64,000 nt of DNA from Ignavibacteriales bacterium (GCA_016700155.1 CP065001.1:868001-932000); one strand, 5' to 3'. Numbered from the stretch's first letter, positions 8,423 to 17,743 are shown. Notes: a model not told the origin generated them from the sequence alone. Made by a program: numbers and translations.

Positions 8423-9754
8423 ATGGAAGTAATAATAGAAAATATAATAGTATATGGTATCACATTTCTTCTGATTGCGCTCGTCATTTATATGTACCTG
8501 CGAAGAAACGCTGCCAAAAGTAAAACCAACCAGGAAAAAATTCTTAAAGCCAAAGAATCAGGATTTCATGAACCCGTTTCATTGCACCCGGTTGTCGATC
8601 CTGATAGTTGTATAGGAAGCGGTGCCTGTGTTGCTGCATGCCCGGAAAAAGATATTCTTGGTATTGTGAACGGGAAAGCAACAACAATAAATGCGTCAAG
8701 ATGTGTTGGACATGGTGCATGTTTTCATGCCTGTCCCGTTCAGGCAATTACTTTATGTATTGGCACTGAGAAACGCGGGGTTGAACTGCCTCACATAAGC
8801 CAGGATTTTGAAACAAGTATTCCAGGACTTTTTATAGCAGGTGAACTTGGAGGAATGGGATTAATTAAAAATGCTGTTGAACAGGGTAAACAGGCAATGC
8901 AGCATCTTTCACAAAAAATAAAGAGATCACGTAACGCAGAGTATGATGTTATTATAGTTGGTGCCGGACCCGCGGGAATTTCAGCAACACTTAATGCCGT
9001 AAAACTAAATTTAAAATTCCTTACTCTTGAACAGGATAGTTTGGGCGGAACGGTTTATAATTTTCCCCGTGCAAAAATTGTTATGACCTCGCCTATGGAT
9101 CTGCCTCTTCACGGCAAAGTAAAACTTTCTGAAACAACTAAAACTGAACTGCTTAATTTGTGGTATGAAGTGCTTGACAAAAATAAAATAAAAATCAATG
9201 AGCAGGAAAAAGTTGAAGCTATTGAAAAAACAGATGATTGTTTCATTGTAAAAACATCAAAGGGTACTTATAAATCAAACGGAGTTTTGCTTTCAATCGG
9301 CAGAAGAGGATCTCCAAGAAAACTTGGTGTGCCTGGTGAAGAGAAAGAAAAAGTTTCATACAGATTACTGGAACCCGAATTGATTCATGATCAGAACGTA
9401 CTTGTTATCGGAGGTGGAGATTCAGCGGTAGAAGCTGCACTTCTTTTATCTGATGAAGGGAATCATGTTTCACTCGCATACCGCGGTGAATCATTTTCAA
9501 GGTTAAAGCCCAGAAACCTGGAAAAAATTGAATCCGCTGCAAATACGAAACTGGTTCGTGTATACTTTAATACAAACATTAAAGAAATTCTTGATGATAA
9601 AGTTATTCTTCAGGTTGATGATTTTGAAAAAGAAATCAGCAATGATCTTGTGTACATTTTTGCCGGAGGTGAATTGCCAACTAAATTTCTTGAAAAGATC
9701 GGTATAACAATCGCTAAAAAATTTGGTGATGCAATCCTTAAGCATAACAGGTAG
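8423..9754 (+). CDS. Membrane-anchored Fe-S / FAD-NAD(P) oxidoreductase
   Basis: 443 aa. Layout: one N-terminal transmembrane helix (about 8-26); two ferredoxin-type cluster motifs (Cys63-x5-Cys69-x3-Cys73-Pro and Cys94-x5-Cys100-x3-Cys104-Pro); a segment at 132-160 (IPGLFIAGELGG) that resembles the C-terminal FAD-contact part of thioredoxin reductase-like enzymes; a GxGxxG FAD site (VGAGPAG, 179-185); and a second nucleotide site (VIGGGDSA, 328-335). In both cluster motifs the usual second Cys is replaced, by Ser66 and His97. It probably moves electrons between NAD(P)H and a membrane or periplasmic carrier. It follows the TPR gene after a 210-bp gap and runs into the 20-haem cytochrome gene 10 bp later. 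Confidence 0.8.
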   Translation: MEVIIENIIVYGITFLLIALVIYMYLRRNAAKSKTNQEKILKAKESGFHEPVSLHPVVDPDSCIGSGACVAACPEKDILGIVNGKATTINASRCVGHGACFHACPVQAITLCIGTEKRGVELPHISQDFETSIPGLFIAGELGGMGLIKNAVEQGKQAMQHLSQKIKRSRNAEYDVIIVGAGPAGISATLNAVKLNLKFLTLEQDSLGGTVYNFPRAKIVMTSPMDLPLHGKVKLSETTKTELLNLWYEVLDKNKIKINEQEKVEAIEKTDDCFIVKTSKGTYKSNGVLLSIGRRGSPRKLGVPGEEKEKVSYRLLEPELIHDQNVLVIGGGDSAVEAALLLSDEGNHVSLAYRGESFSRLKPRNLEKIESAANTKLVRVYFNTNIKEILDDKVILQVDDFEKEISNDLVYIFAGGELPTKFLEKIGITIAKKFGDAILKHNR

Positions 9755-9764
9755 CAGACGTCCA

Positions 9765-11351
9765 ATGTTTAAAAATATTTTGTTAACAAGTTTTATACTC
9801 CTGCTATTGAGCAATTTTATTTATGCGCAGATCTCACCGGGCGATTTGACTAAAGCTCATGCTGATCTGGAAGGGATGAGCAATTGTACAAAATGTCATG
9901 AACTTGGAGAAAAGGTGTACAACTCAAAGTGTCTTGATTGTCATACAGAAATAAAAGCACTGATAAATGCAGGAAGAGGATATCATTCAGGCAGTGAGGT
10001 TAAAGGGAAAGAATGTTATTCCTGTCACAGCGAACATCACGGCAGGAATTTTAGAATAATAAATTTTAATCCCGACAATTTTAATCACTCAAAAACAGGA
10101 TTTAATCTTGAAGGAGTTCACCAGAAAAAAGAATGCAAGGATTGTCATCAGTCAAAATTTATCAGTGATTCTAAGTTGAAAAAAAGATCATCAACTTACC
10201 TGGGACTTGATACAAAATGTGCAAGTTGTCATGAAGATGTACATCAAACCACACTTGGTAACAATTGCGGTTCATGTCACAATAATAATTCGTTTAAGCC
10301 TGTTACGTCGTTTGATCATAACAAAGCCGCATTCAAATTATCCGGTTCACATGAAAAAGTTGAATGCAGCAAGTGTCATCTTTCTGAAAAAAGGAACGGA
10401 AAAGATTTTGTAAAATTTAAAGGAACTTCCTTTGCAACGTGCGCATCTTGTCATAAAGATCCTCACCAGGGAAAATTTGGTTCTAACTGTCAGAGTTGTC
10501 ATTCGACAGTTTCTTTTCAACAGATAAATACTGGTTCTTTCGATCATAATAAAACTTCATTTCCATTAGCTGGAAGGCATACACGTGTCAAATGTGATAA
10601 TTGTCATAAAGAAGGTTTAACAAAAAAAATAAAGCATGAAAATTGTTTTGATTGTCATGAAGATTATCATAAAGGTGCATTTGTTTTAAATGATAAAACG
10701 AAAGACTGCAAGGAATGTCATACAGAAACAGGATTTTCACCATCTTTATTTGGATATGATAATCATCAAAAGGCAGCCTTTGCTTTGACCGGTATGCATA
10801 TGGCAGTGCCCTGTATAAATTGTCACAGGAAAGATGAAGAACCCTGGAAGTTCAGACAAATTGGTTTAAAGTGTATAGATTGTCATCAAAATATACATCG
10901 GACTGAGCTGGCAGCAGAATATTTATCAAATAATGATTGCTCTTCCTGTCACTCAGTTGACGCTTGGCATACTATAAAGTTTGATCATAACAAAACAGAT
11001 TTTAAATTACTGGGGAAACATTCAGAAGCTACTTGCGCTGATTGCCATAATAAAAAGGGTGAGACAAAAACAGTGACAATTTTTTCTTCGATAAAGTCCA
11101 ACTGCGAATTCTGTCATACCGATATTCATTTCGGTCAATTTAAAGTCGGCGAAACTTCCGACTGTTCAAACTGCCACACTTTTGATAACTGGAAACCTGA
11201 AAAATTTGATCATGAAAAAACAAGATTCTCCCTAAAAGGTGCTCATGAAAAATTAAAATGTATTCAATGTCATAAAGTTGAATCATATGAAACCAGTCTG
11301 TTTGTAAAATTTAAAATGGAAGATTTTAAATGCGCATCCTGTCATTCCTGA
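9765..11351 (+). CDS. 20-haem c-type cytochrome, exported
   Basis: 528 aa from the ATG at 9765, which gives a clean signal peptide (ILLTSFILLLLSNFIYAQ); the upstream ATG at 9723 lies inside the previous gene and would bury it. I count 20 CxxCH haem-binding motifs, spread over the whole mature protein with no other domain. A recurring unit FDHxKTxFxLxGxH precedes many of them (for example near residues 190, 275, 415 and 485) and probably supplies distal His ligands. It is likely periplasmic or outer-membrane-associated. The last CxxCH is one residue from the C-terminus, and the next gene's ATG overlaps by 22 bp, implying coupled translation. No membrane anchor or lipobox is visible. Confidence 0.92.
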   Translation: MFKNILLTSFILLLLSNFIYAQISPGDLTKAHADLEGMSNCTKCHELGEKVYNSKCLDCHTEIKALINAGRGYHSGSEVKGKECYSCHSEHHGRNFRIINFNPDNFNHSKTGFNLEGVHQKKECKDCHQSKFISDSKLKKRSSTYLGLDTKCASCHEDVHQTTLGNNCGSCHNNNSFKPVTSFDHNKAAFKLSGSHEKVECSKCHLSEKRNGKDFVKFKGTSFATCASCHKDPHQGKFGSNCQSCHSTVSFQQINTGSFDHNKTSFPLAGRHTRVKCDNCHKEGLTKKIKHENCFDCHEDYHKGAFVLNDKTKDCKECHTETGFSPSLFGYDNHQKAAFALTGMHMAVPCINCHRKDEEPWKFRQIGLKCIDCHQNIHRTELAAEYLSNNDCSSCHSVDAWHTIKFDHNKTDFKLLGKHSEATCADCHNKKGETKTVTIFSSIKSNCEFCHTDIHFGQFKVGETSDCSNCHTFDNWKPEKFDHEKTRFSLKGAHEKLKCIQCHKVESYETSLFVKFKMEDFKCASCHS

Positions 11352-14300
11352 TAATACTCGTTTTGGCTGAAGCCATTGTATTTGCACAATCGCCGCACGG
11401 AGATGGTCTGGATATCGATTGCTCTGATTGCCATGAATCGACCTCGTGGAAAATCGTTCCCGAAAAGTTATCCTTTGATCATAGCACAACCGGATTTGAA
11501 CTTGTGGGGCAGCACAAATCAAATGATTGCAGATCGTGTCACTCAACTTTGGTATTCAGTGAGGCGAAGCCGGATTGTTTCTCCTGTCACAAAGATATTC
11601 ACCAGGGAACAACAGGTTTTGATTGCGCCAGATGTCACACACCGCAATCGTGGATTGTTAAAGATATTAATTTTCTTCACCAGGCAAGCAGATTCCCGCT
11701 GGTAGGATCTCATCAAACTGCGGATTGTAATTCGTGTCACACAGAATATCATTCTCTGAATTTCAGACCTTTAGGAATAACCTGTTTTGATTGTCATTTT
11801 TCTGACTACAATTCCGCAACCGCTCCAAATCACCTCGCTGCCGGATTCGCAACTACGTGTGAAGATTGTCACAGTATTACAGCTACAGAATGGAGCCAGA
11901 CTGATTTTGCACATGACTTTTTTCCGCTGGTTCAGGGACATGCAATTGCTGACTGTTTCTCATGTCATACAGCAGGAAGTAATTTCCAGGGATTGAATCA
12001 GGATTGTTATTCATGTCATCGCTCCGATTATGAGGGAGTTCAGGATCCGAATCATATATCCGCAAACTTTCCAACTACCTGCACCAATTGTCACACTATT
12101 GCGGGATGGTCGCCAACTTCATTTGATCATAATCAAACTCAGTTTGCACTTACAGGTGCGCATGTAAATGTAAATTGCAGCAGTTGTCATTCATCAGGTT
12201 TTTCTAATACACCTACTGACTGTTATAGCTGTCATCAGACTGATTATACATCCGCGGCAAACCCCAATCATATTGCTGCTAATTTTCCAACCACTTGTGT
12301 TTCATGTCATTCTACTTCGGCGTGGATACCTGCAACATTCGAACATGATGCACAGTACTTCCCGATATATTCAGGCGAACACAGAAATGAGTGGAATAAT
12401 TGTTCTGATTGTCATACTAATCCAAATAATTTTGCAGAGTTTTCATGTATAACATGTCATGAGCACAATCAGAATGAAATGGATGACAAACATAGTAGTG
12501 TAGCAGGATATGTATATCAGAGTGAGGCTTGTTTAAGCTGCCACCCCGATGGAAGCAAGGCTAATGCATTCAATCACCAGTTATCAAATTTCCCTTTAAC
12601 AGGTTCGCATCTTGCAGTTAATTGCAGTGACTGTCACACAAGCGGTTATACCGGAACGTCAACTATCTGTGTCGATTGCCATCAAAGCGACTTTAATTCT
12701 ACAGCAAATCCAAATCATACTTCACTTAGTATTTCAACTGATTGCGTTAGCTGTCACACAACAGACCCTGACTGGCAACCGGCTACGTTTGCATTACATA
12801 ACAATTATTATCAATTAATCGGTGCGCATAACACTATAGCAAATCAATGTGCATCATGTCATAACGGTAATTATACAACTACACCTAATACCTGTTATGA
12901 ATGTCATACTACAGATTATAATAATACAACTAATCCTCCGCATGCTTCCACAGGTTTTTCTACAGATTGTATGACTTGTCACAGTCAGAATGCATGGCAG
13001 CCGGCAACATTTGATCACGATGCACAATACTTTCCGATCTATTCAGGTGAGCACCGGAACGAATGGAATAGTTGTTCGGATTGTCATACTGTTCCTTCAA
13101 ACTATGCTGTGTTCAGTTGTATCGATTGTCACGAACATAATCAGAATGATATGGATGATGAGCACCAGGGTGTTAGCGGTTATGTTTATGCTAGCGCTCA
13201 ATGTTTAGCTTGTCACCCTGACGGAAGTGCTGAAGGAGCGTTCAATCATTTGCAATCAAATTTCCCCTTGACCGGTTCACATATTTCTGTTAATTGTGAA
13301 TCCTGTCATAGCTCAGGATACACAGGCACATCAACCATTTGTGTTGATTGTCATCAGACGAATTATTCAGCTTCGACAAATCCAAATCACCAGCAGTTAG
13401 GAATTTCAACTGACTGTGCTTCATGCCACAGCACTAATCCGGATTGGCAGCCTGCAAGTTTTGCTCAGCACAATCAGTACTTTGAATTAACCGGAAGACA
13501 TTCTGAAATTGCGAATGATTGTTCAACTTGTCATAATGGAAATTATACAACAACTCCTGATCAGTGTTTTGGATGTCACCAGCAGCAATTCAATATTGAA
13601 CATCAAAATGCGGGATTACCAACACTATGTGAACAATGCCATACCACAACAGCATGGATTCCTTCTACATTTAATCATGCGCTAACGGGTTTTGAATTGA
13701 CCGGAACTCATAATCAATTGCAATGTTCAGGATGTCACGAAGGAACGACTACCGGATTAAATTCTGCATGTATTTCATGTCATCAATCGAACTATAATTC
13801 AGCACCGAACCACTTAAGTCAAAACTATCCGACAAATTGTGAATTGTGTCACAACTCAGTAGCATGGAACCAGACGAGTTTTAATCATCAGCAGACGAAT
13901 TTTCCTCTGACGGGTGCACACACAAGCACTAACTGTATTGATTGTCATGAATCCGGTTATACAGGAACATCAACGATTTGCAATGATTGCCATAATGCAA
14001 ACTATGTTCAGGCGACAAATCCAAGCCATACAGCTTTATCACTTTCAACTGAGTGCCAGACCTGTCACACTACAAATCCTGATTGGCAGCCTGCAACATT
14101 TTCTGTTCATAATAATTATTATCAACTTGTTGGCGCGCATGCATTGATTAGCAATAATTGTGTAACGTGTCACAATGGCAACTATAACAATACTCCGAAC
14201 ACTTGTTATGGCTGTCACCAGGCTGAGTTTACTGCCACTACAGATCCGCCTCATCAAGTACTGAATTTTTCACACGATTGTTTGACTTGTCACAATCAAA

Positions 14301-14542
14301 ACAACTGGAACCAGGGATCATTCAATCACAGCTTTTATCCGATCTCAAATGATCATAATAATGTATCCTGTGGTCAATGTCATTCACAGCCAAACTATCA
14401 GCCGCAATGTATAAGTTGTCATTTAGATGATTTTCTTGATGAACATGAAATTGGCGATCCAACTAATTGCTGGGACTGTCATTCAACTTTTAATTGGGAT
14501 AATGATAATGCCGGAAAGATCAGAAGGTTTGATTCACGATGA
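11330..14542 (+). CDS. Giant 43-haem c-type cytochrome, exported
   Basis: 1070 aa with an N-terminal signal peptide (LIILVLAEAIVFAQ). I count 43 CxxCH motifs, one per ~25 residues, with many extra His available as distal ligands. The same FDHxxTxFxLxGxH unit occurs as in the 20-haem protein. Repeated sub-blocks (SGYTGTSTICxDCH, NPDWQPA, YFPIYSGEHRNEW) show growth by internal duplication with a 224-residue period. There is no transmembrane or lipobox segment and no T9SS tail, so surface placement is inferred from size, haem number and the adjacent beta-barrel gene, with which it overlaps by 4 bp (ATGA). The likely job is long-range electron conduction outside or across the outer membrane. Confidence 0.93.
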   Translation: MRILSFLIILVLAEAIVFAQSPHGDGLDIDCSDCHESTSWKIVPEKLSFDHSTTGFELVGQHKSNDCRSCHSTLVFSEAKPDCFSCHKDIHQGTTGFDCARCHTPQSWIVKDINFLHQASRFPLVGSHQTADCNSCHTEYHSLNFRPLGITCFDCHFSDYNSATAPNHLAAGFATTCEDCHSITATEWSQTDFAHDFFPLVQGHAIADCFSCHTAGSNFQGLNQDCYSCHRSDYEGVQDPNHISANFPTTCTNCHTIAGWSPTSFDHNQTQFALTGAHVNVNCSSCHSSGFSNTPTDCYSCHQTDYTSAANPNHIAANFPTTCVSCHSTSAWIPATFEHDAQYFPIYSGEHRNEWNNCSDCHTNPNNFAEFSCITCHEHNQNEMDDKHSSVAGYVYQSEACLSCHPDGSKANAFNHQLSNFPLTGSHLAVNCSDCHTSGYTGTSTICVDCHQSDFNSTANPNHTSLSISTDCVSCHTTDPDWQPATFALHNNYYQLIGAHNTIANQCASCHNGNYTTTPNTCYECHTTDYNNTTNPPHASTGFSTDCMTCHSQNAWQPATFDHDAQYFPIYSGEHRNEWNSCSDCHTVPSNYAVFSCIDCHEHNQNDMDDEHQGVSGYVYASAQCLACHPDGSAEGAFNHLQSNFPLTGSHISVNCESCHSSGYTGTSTICVDCHQTNYSASTNPNHQQLGISTDCASCHSTNPDWQPASFAQHNQYFELTGRHSEIANDCSTCHNGNYTTTPDQCFGCHQQQFNIEHQNAGLPTLCEQCHTTTAWIPSTFNHALTGFELTGTHNQLQCSGCHEGTTTGLNSACISCHQSNYNSAPNHLSQNYPTNCELCHNSVAWNQTSFNHQQTNFPLTGAHTSTNCIDCHESGYTGTSTICNDCHNANYVQATNPSHTALSLSTECQTCHTTNPDWQPATFSVHNNYYQLVGAHALISNNCVTCHNGNYNNTPNTCYGCHQAEFTATTDPPHQVLNFSHDCLTCHNQNNWNQGSFNHSFYPISNDHNNVSCGQCHSQPNYQPQCISCHLDDFLDEHEIGDPTNCWDCHSTFNWDNDNAGKIRRFDSR
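12335..13590 (+). repeat. 672-bp in-frame tandem duplication inside the 43-haem gene
   Basis: The block from 12335 (haems 14-22) recurs from 13007 (haems 23-30), offset 672 bp or 224 codons. Paired segments include YFPIYSGEHRNEW, GYTGTSTICVDCH and NGNYTTTP at matching positions. Nucleotide divergence is mostly silent, so this is not an assembly artefact. A shorter third relative occupies about 13890-14315 (haems 35-40). Confidence 0.85.
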
Positions 14543-16155
14543 GAACATTAATAGTATTAATGGTAGTCGGGTTATTCACTTATAGCACATTCGGGCAGGA
14601 ATATACCATAGTTGAAAAATCTGGAATGATCACCTATATGTCATCGCAAAATGTTTACGTTAAGTTTGATAATACAGCAGGGATTTCAGCCGGTGATTCA
14701 CTTTTTGAAAAACAATCCGGCAAGCTTATCCCGGTCGTGATCGTTAGGCACATTTCATCTACTTCCTGTGCCGGCGAACTTTTAAATGGAAAGAAATTGA
14801 AACTAAATGATTTGCTTTTTGCTAAGGCAAAATTAATTGAGGAAAAAGAAATAATCCCTGATGATACTTTAAGCTATAACCTACAGTTATCGGATACATT
14901 AATAGAAAGACAGCAGACGAATGTTAATAACAGAATAATCAGATCGAAACCATCTTTCAGCGGAAGGATATCTGCTCAATCATACACCAATCTTACAAAC
15001 TATGATAAGAGGGGAGAGTATCAGAGATGGCGATACACACTATCTCTGAATGCAAATGAAATCGCCCGCAGTAGTTTTTCCGTCAGCACATATACAAGTT
15101 TTTCCTACCGCGCTGATCAATGGAATTCTGTTACAGATAACCTCGGAAGAAGTTTAAGAGTTTATGATCTGTCAGTTAACTATAAGTTCAATGAAACGAC
15201 AAACCTTTGGGCTGGCAGGCATCTCAATCGTAAAATAACAAACATAAGTTCAATCGACGGTATTCAGTTTGAAAAATATTTTGATGAAAATTATTTCGGG
15301 ATTATAGCAGGTTCAAGACCCAATTTTTCAGATATGGGATGGAACAGTAAGTTGTTCCAGTTCGGTGGTTACTATGGAAGAACTGACTCCGTCAATGGAA
15401 GTCTGATGGAAAATACTATTGGAGTCGTTCAGCAGACAAACAATTTTAAAACAGACAGAAGATTCATTTATCTGCAGCATAATAACTCTATTCTACCGAA
15501 GGTGAATCTATTCCTTTCATCAGAGATTGATCTTTATAAAAAGATTTTGGAAAAAGAAAGTAATGAATTTATTCTGACCAGCCTTTATACAATGATCCGC
15601 TACTCACCATCAAGAATATTTTCGATATCAGGATCATATGATGCCAGGAAGAATGTAATTTATTACGAGACCTTTAAGAATTTTATTGATAGTGTCTTTG
15701 AGAATGAAACAAGACAGGGCGCAACATTGCGGATGAATCTTAATCCGGTAGATTACCTATACGTCGGACTCGGAGGAGGTTACAGAAATTCAAAAAATGA
15801 TCTTCGTCCTTCAAAAAATTATAATGGATATGTAACATATAGCAGAATACCATTTGCAGAAATTTCCGCAACGCTTTCCTACAACAATATCTCAAGCAGT
15901 TATGTTGATGGTTCTATTTATGGATTCAGAATTACAAAAAGTATAAACGAACTTGATGCTGAGCTTTCGCTTGGCTGTCGCCGTACAAACTACACCTATA
16001 TTATCAACAGCAACAAAGTTGAACAGGATAATGTAAATATTGATTGTTCAATAAGAATAATTGATAGAACATATTTTAACATCGGTTATGAAGGATACTT
16101 TGAAAAAAATAATTCACAGGGCAGAATACTTATTGATCTCACCACCCGGTTTTAG
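14539..16155 (+). CDS. Outer-membrane beta-barrel, putative porin of the cytochrome conduit
   Basis: 538 aa with a signal peptide (LIVLMVVGLFTYSTFGQ). Residues 20-100 form a small soluble domain (SGMITYMSSQNVYVKFDNTAGISAG-like beta segment, no Cys). From about 130 to the end there are many amphipathic beta strands with aromatic girdle residues, and the protein ends in Phe (IDLTTRF), as expected for a BAM substrate barrel. No CxxCH is present. Its ATG overlaps the stop of the 43-haem gene by 4 bp, so it is translationally coupled to it. By analogy with porin-cytochrome conduits it would hold or sheath a cytochrome through the outer membrane; that role is inference, the barrel pattern is visible. 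Confidence 0.75.
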   Translation: MRTLIVLMVVGLFTYSTFGQEYTIVEKSGMITYMSSQNVYVKFDNTAGISAGDSLFEKQSGKLIPVVIVRHISSTSCAGELLNGKKLKLNDLLFAKAKLIEEKEIIPDDTLSYNLQLSDTLIERQQTNVNNRIIRSKPSFSGRISAQSYTNLTNYDKRGEYQRWRYTLSLNANEIARSSFSVSTYTSFSYRADQWNSVTDNLGRSLRVYDLSVNYKFNETTNLWAGRHLNRKITNISSIDGIQFEKYFDENYFGIIAGSRPNFSDMGWNSKLFQFGGYYGRTDSVNGSLMENTIGVVQQTNNFKTDRRFIYLQHNNSILPKVNLFLSSEIDLYKKILEKESNEFILTSLYTMIRYSPSRIFSISGSYDARKNVIYYETFKNFIDSVFENETRQGATLRMNLNPVDYLYVGLGGGYRNSKNDLRPSKNYNGYVTYSRIPFAEISATLSYNNISSSYVDGSIYGFRITKSINELDAELSLGCRRTNYTYIINSNKVEQDNVNIDCSIRIIDRTYFNIGYEGYFEKNNSQGRILIDLTTRF

Positions 16156-16303
16156 TTTAATTAACACTTCTATTAAAAATTTATGCAACATTTTTTTCGT
16201 CTTAACTCATTAAGAAATATGATTAAAGCGAAAGAAAATCGTGTAAAACCTTCAAGGAAATCTATAACTTAAGTTATAGTTAAATTTAACTGTAAAATTT
16301 TGG

Positions 16304-16334
16304 TTGACTTTTACAAAGTAAAATTATACGTTTG
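16304..16334 (+). promoter_or_regulatory. Bacteroidota-type promoter
   Basis: TTG at 16304-16306, 20-bp spacer, TACGTTTG at 16327-16334: a full match to TTG/TAnnTTTG. It lies about 60 bp upstream of the ATG of the outer-membrane protein gene, which has its own GGAGG. Confidence 0.6.
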
Positions 16335-16394
16335 CTTTCGTTAAAACTTGAGGAAACTCAGGTCCAAACTTTATTTAATAAATTTGGAGGTCAT

Positions 16395-17639
16395 ATGATT
16401 CGTAGATACTTTGCTTCCTTTGCAATAGTATTGTTCTTAATCACTTCAGGATTTGCGCAAAATGTAGAAAAGACCGGTGGTTATGCTCGACTGCTGGGTA
16501 TGGGAAATAACCCATATGTTATGGATCCTTACTCTTCTACCATCAACCCGGCATGGGGTGCGGTATATGACAACTTTTTATTCGGTGATTTAGGCGCTCA
16601 AGGCGGGGGAAACGCAGGGCAATTTGTATCTGCAAATTTTGGCGTTGGTAAAGACTTCACACTCGGAATGATCTTGGCTCGTAATGATTTCAACGGCTTC
16701 TCAATTTCAAGACTTGATCCAGGTGGATTACTTGGTCAGGGTGTTGTAAATACTTTAAACAGCATTGTCCCCGGTGCTGTAATTGGTTTACAAAATAACT
16801 TTGAAATAATGGGAACAATGACTTTTGGAAAAACATCTGTTGGTTTGGGTATTGCTTATGCATCTACCAAAAATGATAATACGCCGGCAGGTGGTGGCGG
16901 TACCGAAGGTTCTGCTAGTCAAATAGGTATTAATGCTGGTGTTCTTGCACAGATTAGTGGTAACCTTAAACTAGATCTTGGTGCTTCATTTGTTCTTCCA
17001 GGCGCTACTTTTAAACCATCTGCTACTGGTCAGACAGAAAGTAAAGTAAGCCAGACAATAATTGGTGTTAATGCCAGATTATTCTGGAGATATACTTCAA
17101 AATTATCTTTTGTTCCTACTGTAGGATTCCTGACAGCCTCAGGTACTGCTGATAATGGAACAGTATCTCCTTCAACTTCTGTTGACTTACCATCTGTTAC
17201 AGCAATCACAGCGGGATTTGGTATCAACTATCAGGTTGGTGATTTCTTATTAGCTGGTGGACCTGCTTTTGCAACTACATCAATAACCACTCCTTCAGTT
17301 CCTAACGTTAGTCCTGAACTAAAAACTTCTGCTCTTACATTCCCGTTATGGAACTTGGGATTAGAATGGAAGATGAATGATTGGTTAATCGGACGTATGG
17401 GTTATGTTGGTGCTACAAGTTCTGTTACAAATGAATCAGCAGCAACTGCAACGACAATTAACGAAGTAGTTGGTACCCAGTTTGTTCCTTATGGTGCTAC
17501 ATTTGGTGTAGGCTTCAGGCTTGGAAACTTCTCATTAGACGGTACAGTAAATGTTGAAGTTATCCGTCAGGGTTTGAACAACATTGGTAACTTCGGACCA
17601 ACGTTTGCTTATATGTCAGCAAGCTACGCTATTCCATAA
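16395..17639 (+). CDS. Outer-membrane beta-barrel protein of unknown function
   Basis: 414 aa from the ATG at 16395. GGAGG at 16386-16390 and an ideal signal peptide (FASFAIVLFLITSGFAQ) support this start over an upstream TTG at 16332. The mature protein begins GGYARLLGMGNNPYVMDPYSSTINPAW, a PorV/UPF0164-like opening in which a conserved hatch-like N-terminal segment precedes a barrel. Gly-rich alternating strands continue to the end. It might be a T9SS-associated or general outer-membrane protein; assignment beyond beta-barrel is not secure. It has its own promoter and terminator, so it is a single-gene unit separate from the cytochrome cluster. Confidence 0.75.
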   Translation: MIRRYFASFAIVLFLITSGFAQNVEKTGGYARLLGMGNNPYVMDPYSSTINPAWGAVYDNFLFGDLGAQGGGNAGQFVSANFGVGKDFTLGMILARNDFNGFSISRLDPGGLLGQGVVNTLNSIVPGAVIGLQNNFEIMGTMTFGKTSVGLGIAYASTKNDNTPAGGGGTEGSASQIGINAGVLAQISGNLKLDLGASFVLPGATFKPSATGQTESKVSQTIIGVNARLFWRYTSKLSFVPTVGFLTASGTADNGTVSPSTSVDLPSVTAITAGFGINYQVGDFLLAGGPAFATTSITTPSVPNVSPELKTSALTFPLWNLGLEWKMNDWLIGRMGYVGATSSVTNESAATATTINEVVGTQFVPYGATFGVGFRLGNFSLDGTVNVEVIRQGLNNIGNFGPTFAYMSASYAIP

Positions 17640-17660
17640 TAGAAAGTAATTTTCTTTATA

Positions 17661-17686
17661 AAGGTATCCTGCGGGATACCTTTTTT
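17661..17686 (+). terminator. Rho-independent terminator
   Basis: AAGGTATCC/GGATACCTT stem (17661-17669, 17674-17682) with a TGCG loop and T run. Confidence 0.8.
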
Positions 17687-17743
17687 ATTTTAAAAAATTC
17701 AGCCTAGGCAATTCCAGCAGGTATTTCAAATCCAGGGGTTGTC

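Noticed and set aside
11330..14542. Regular short repeats with TGTCAT every ~30-80 bp, CRISPR-like at first sight
   Set aside because: They encode CxxCH motifs in one open frame; spacing is irregular and spacers are coding.
16332..16394. Upstream TTG start for the outer-membrane protein
   Set aside because: It would put 21 residues before the signal peptide; GGAGG and ATG 16395 fit better.
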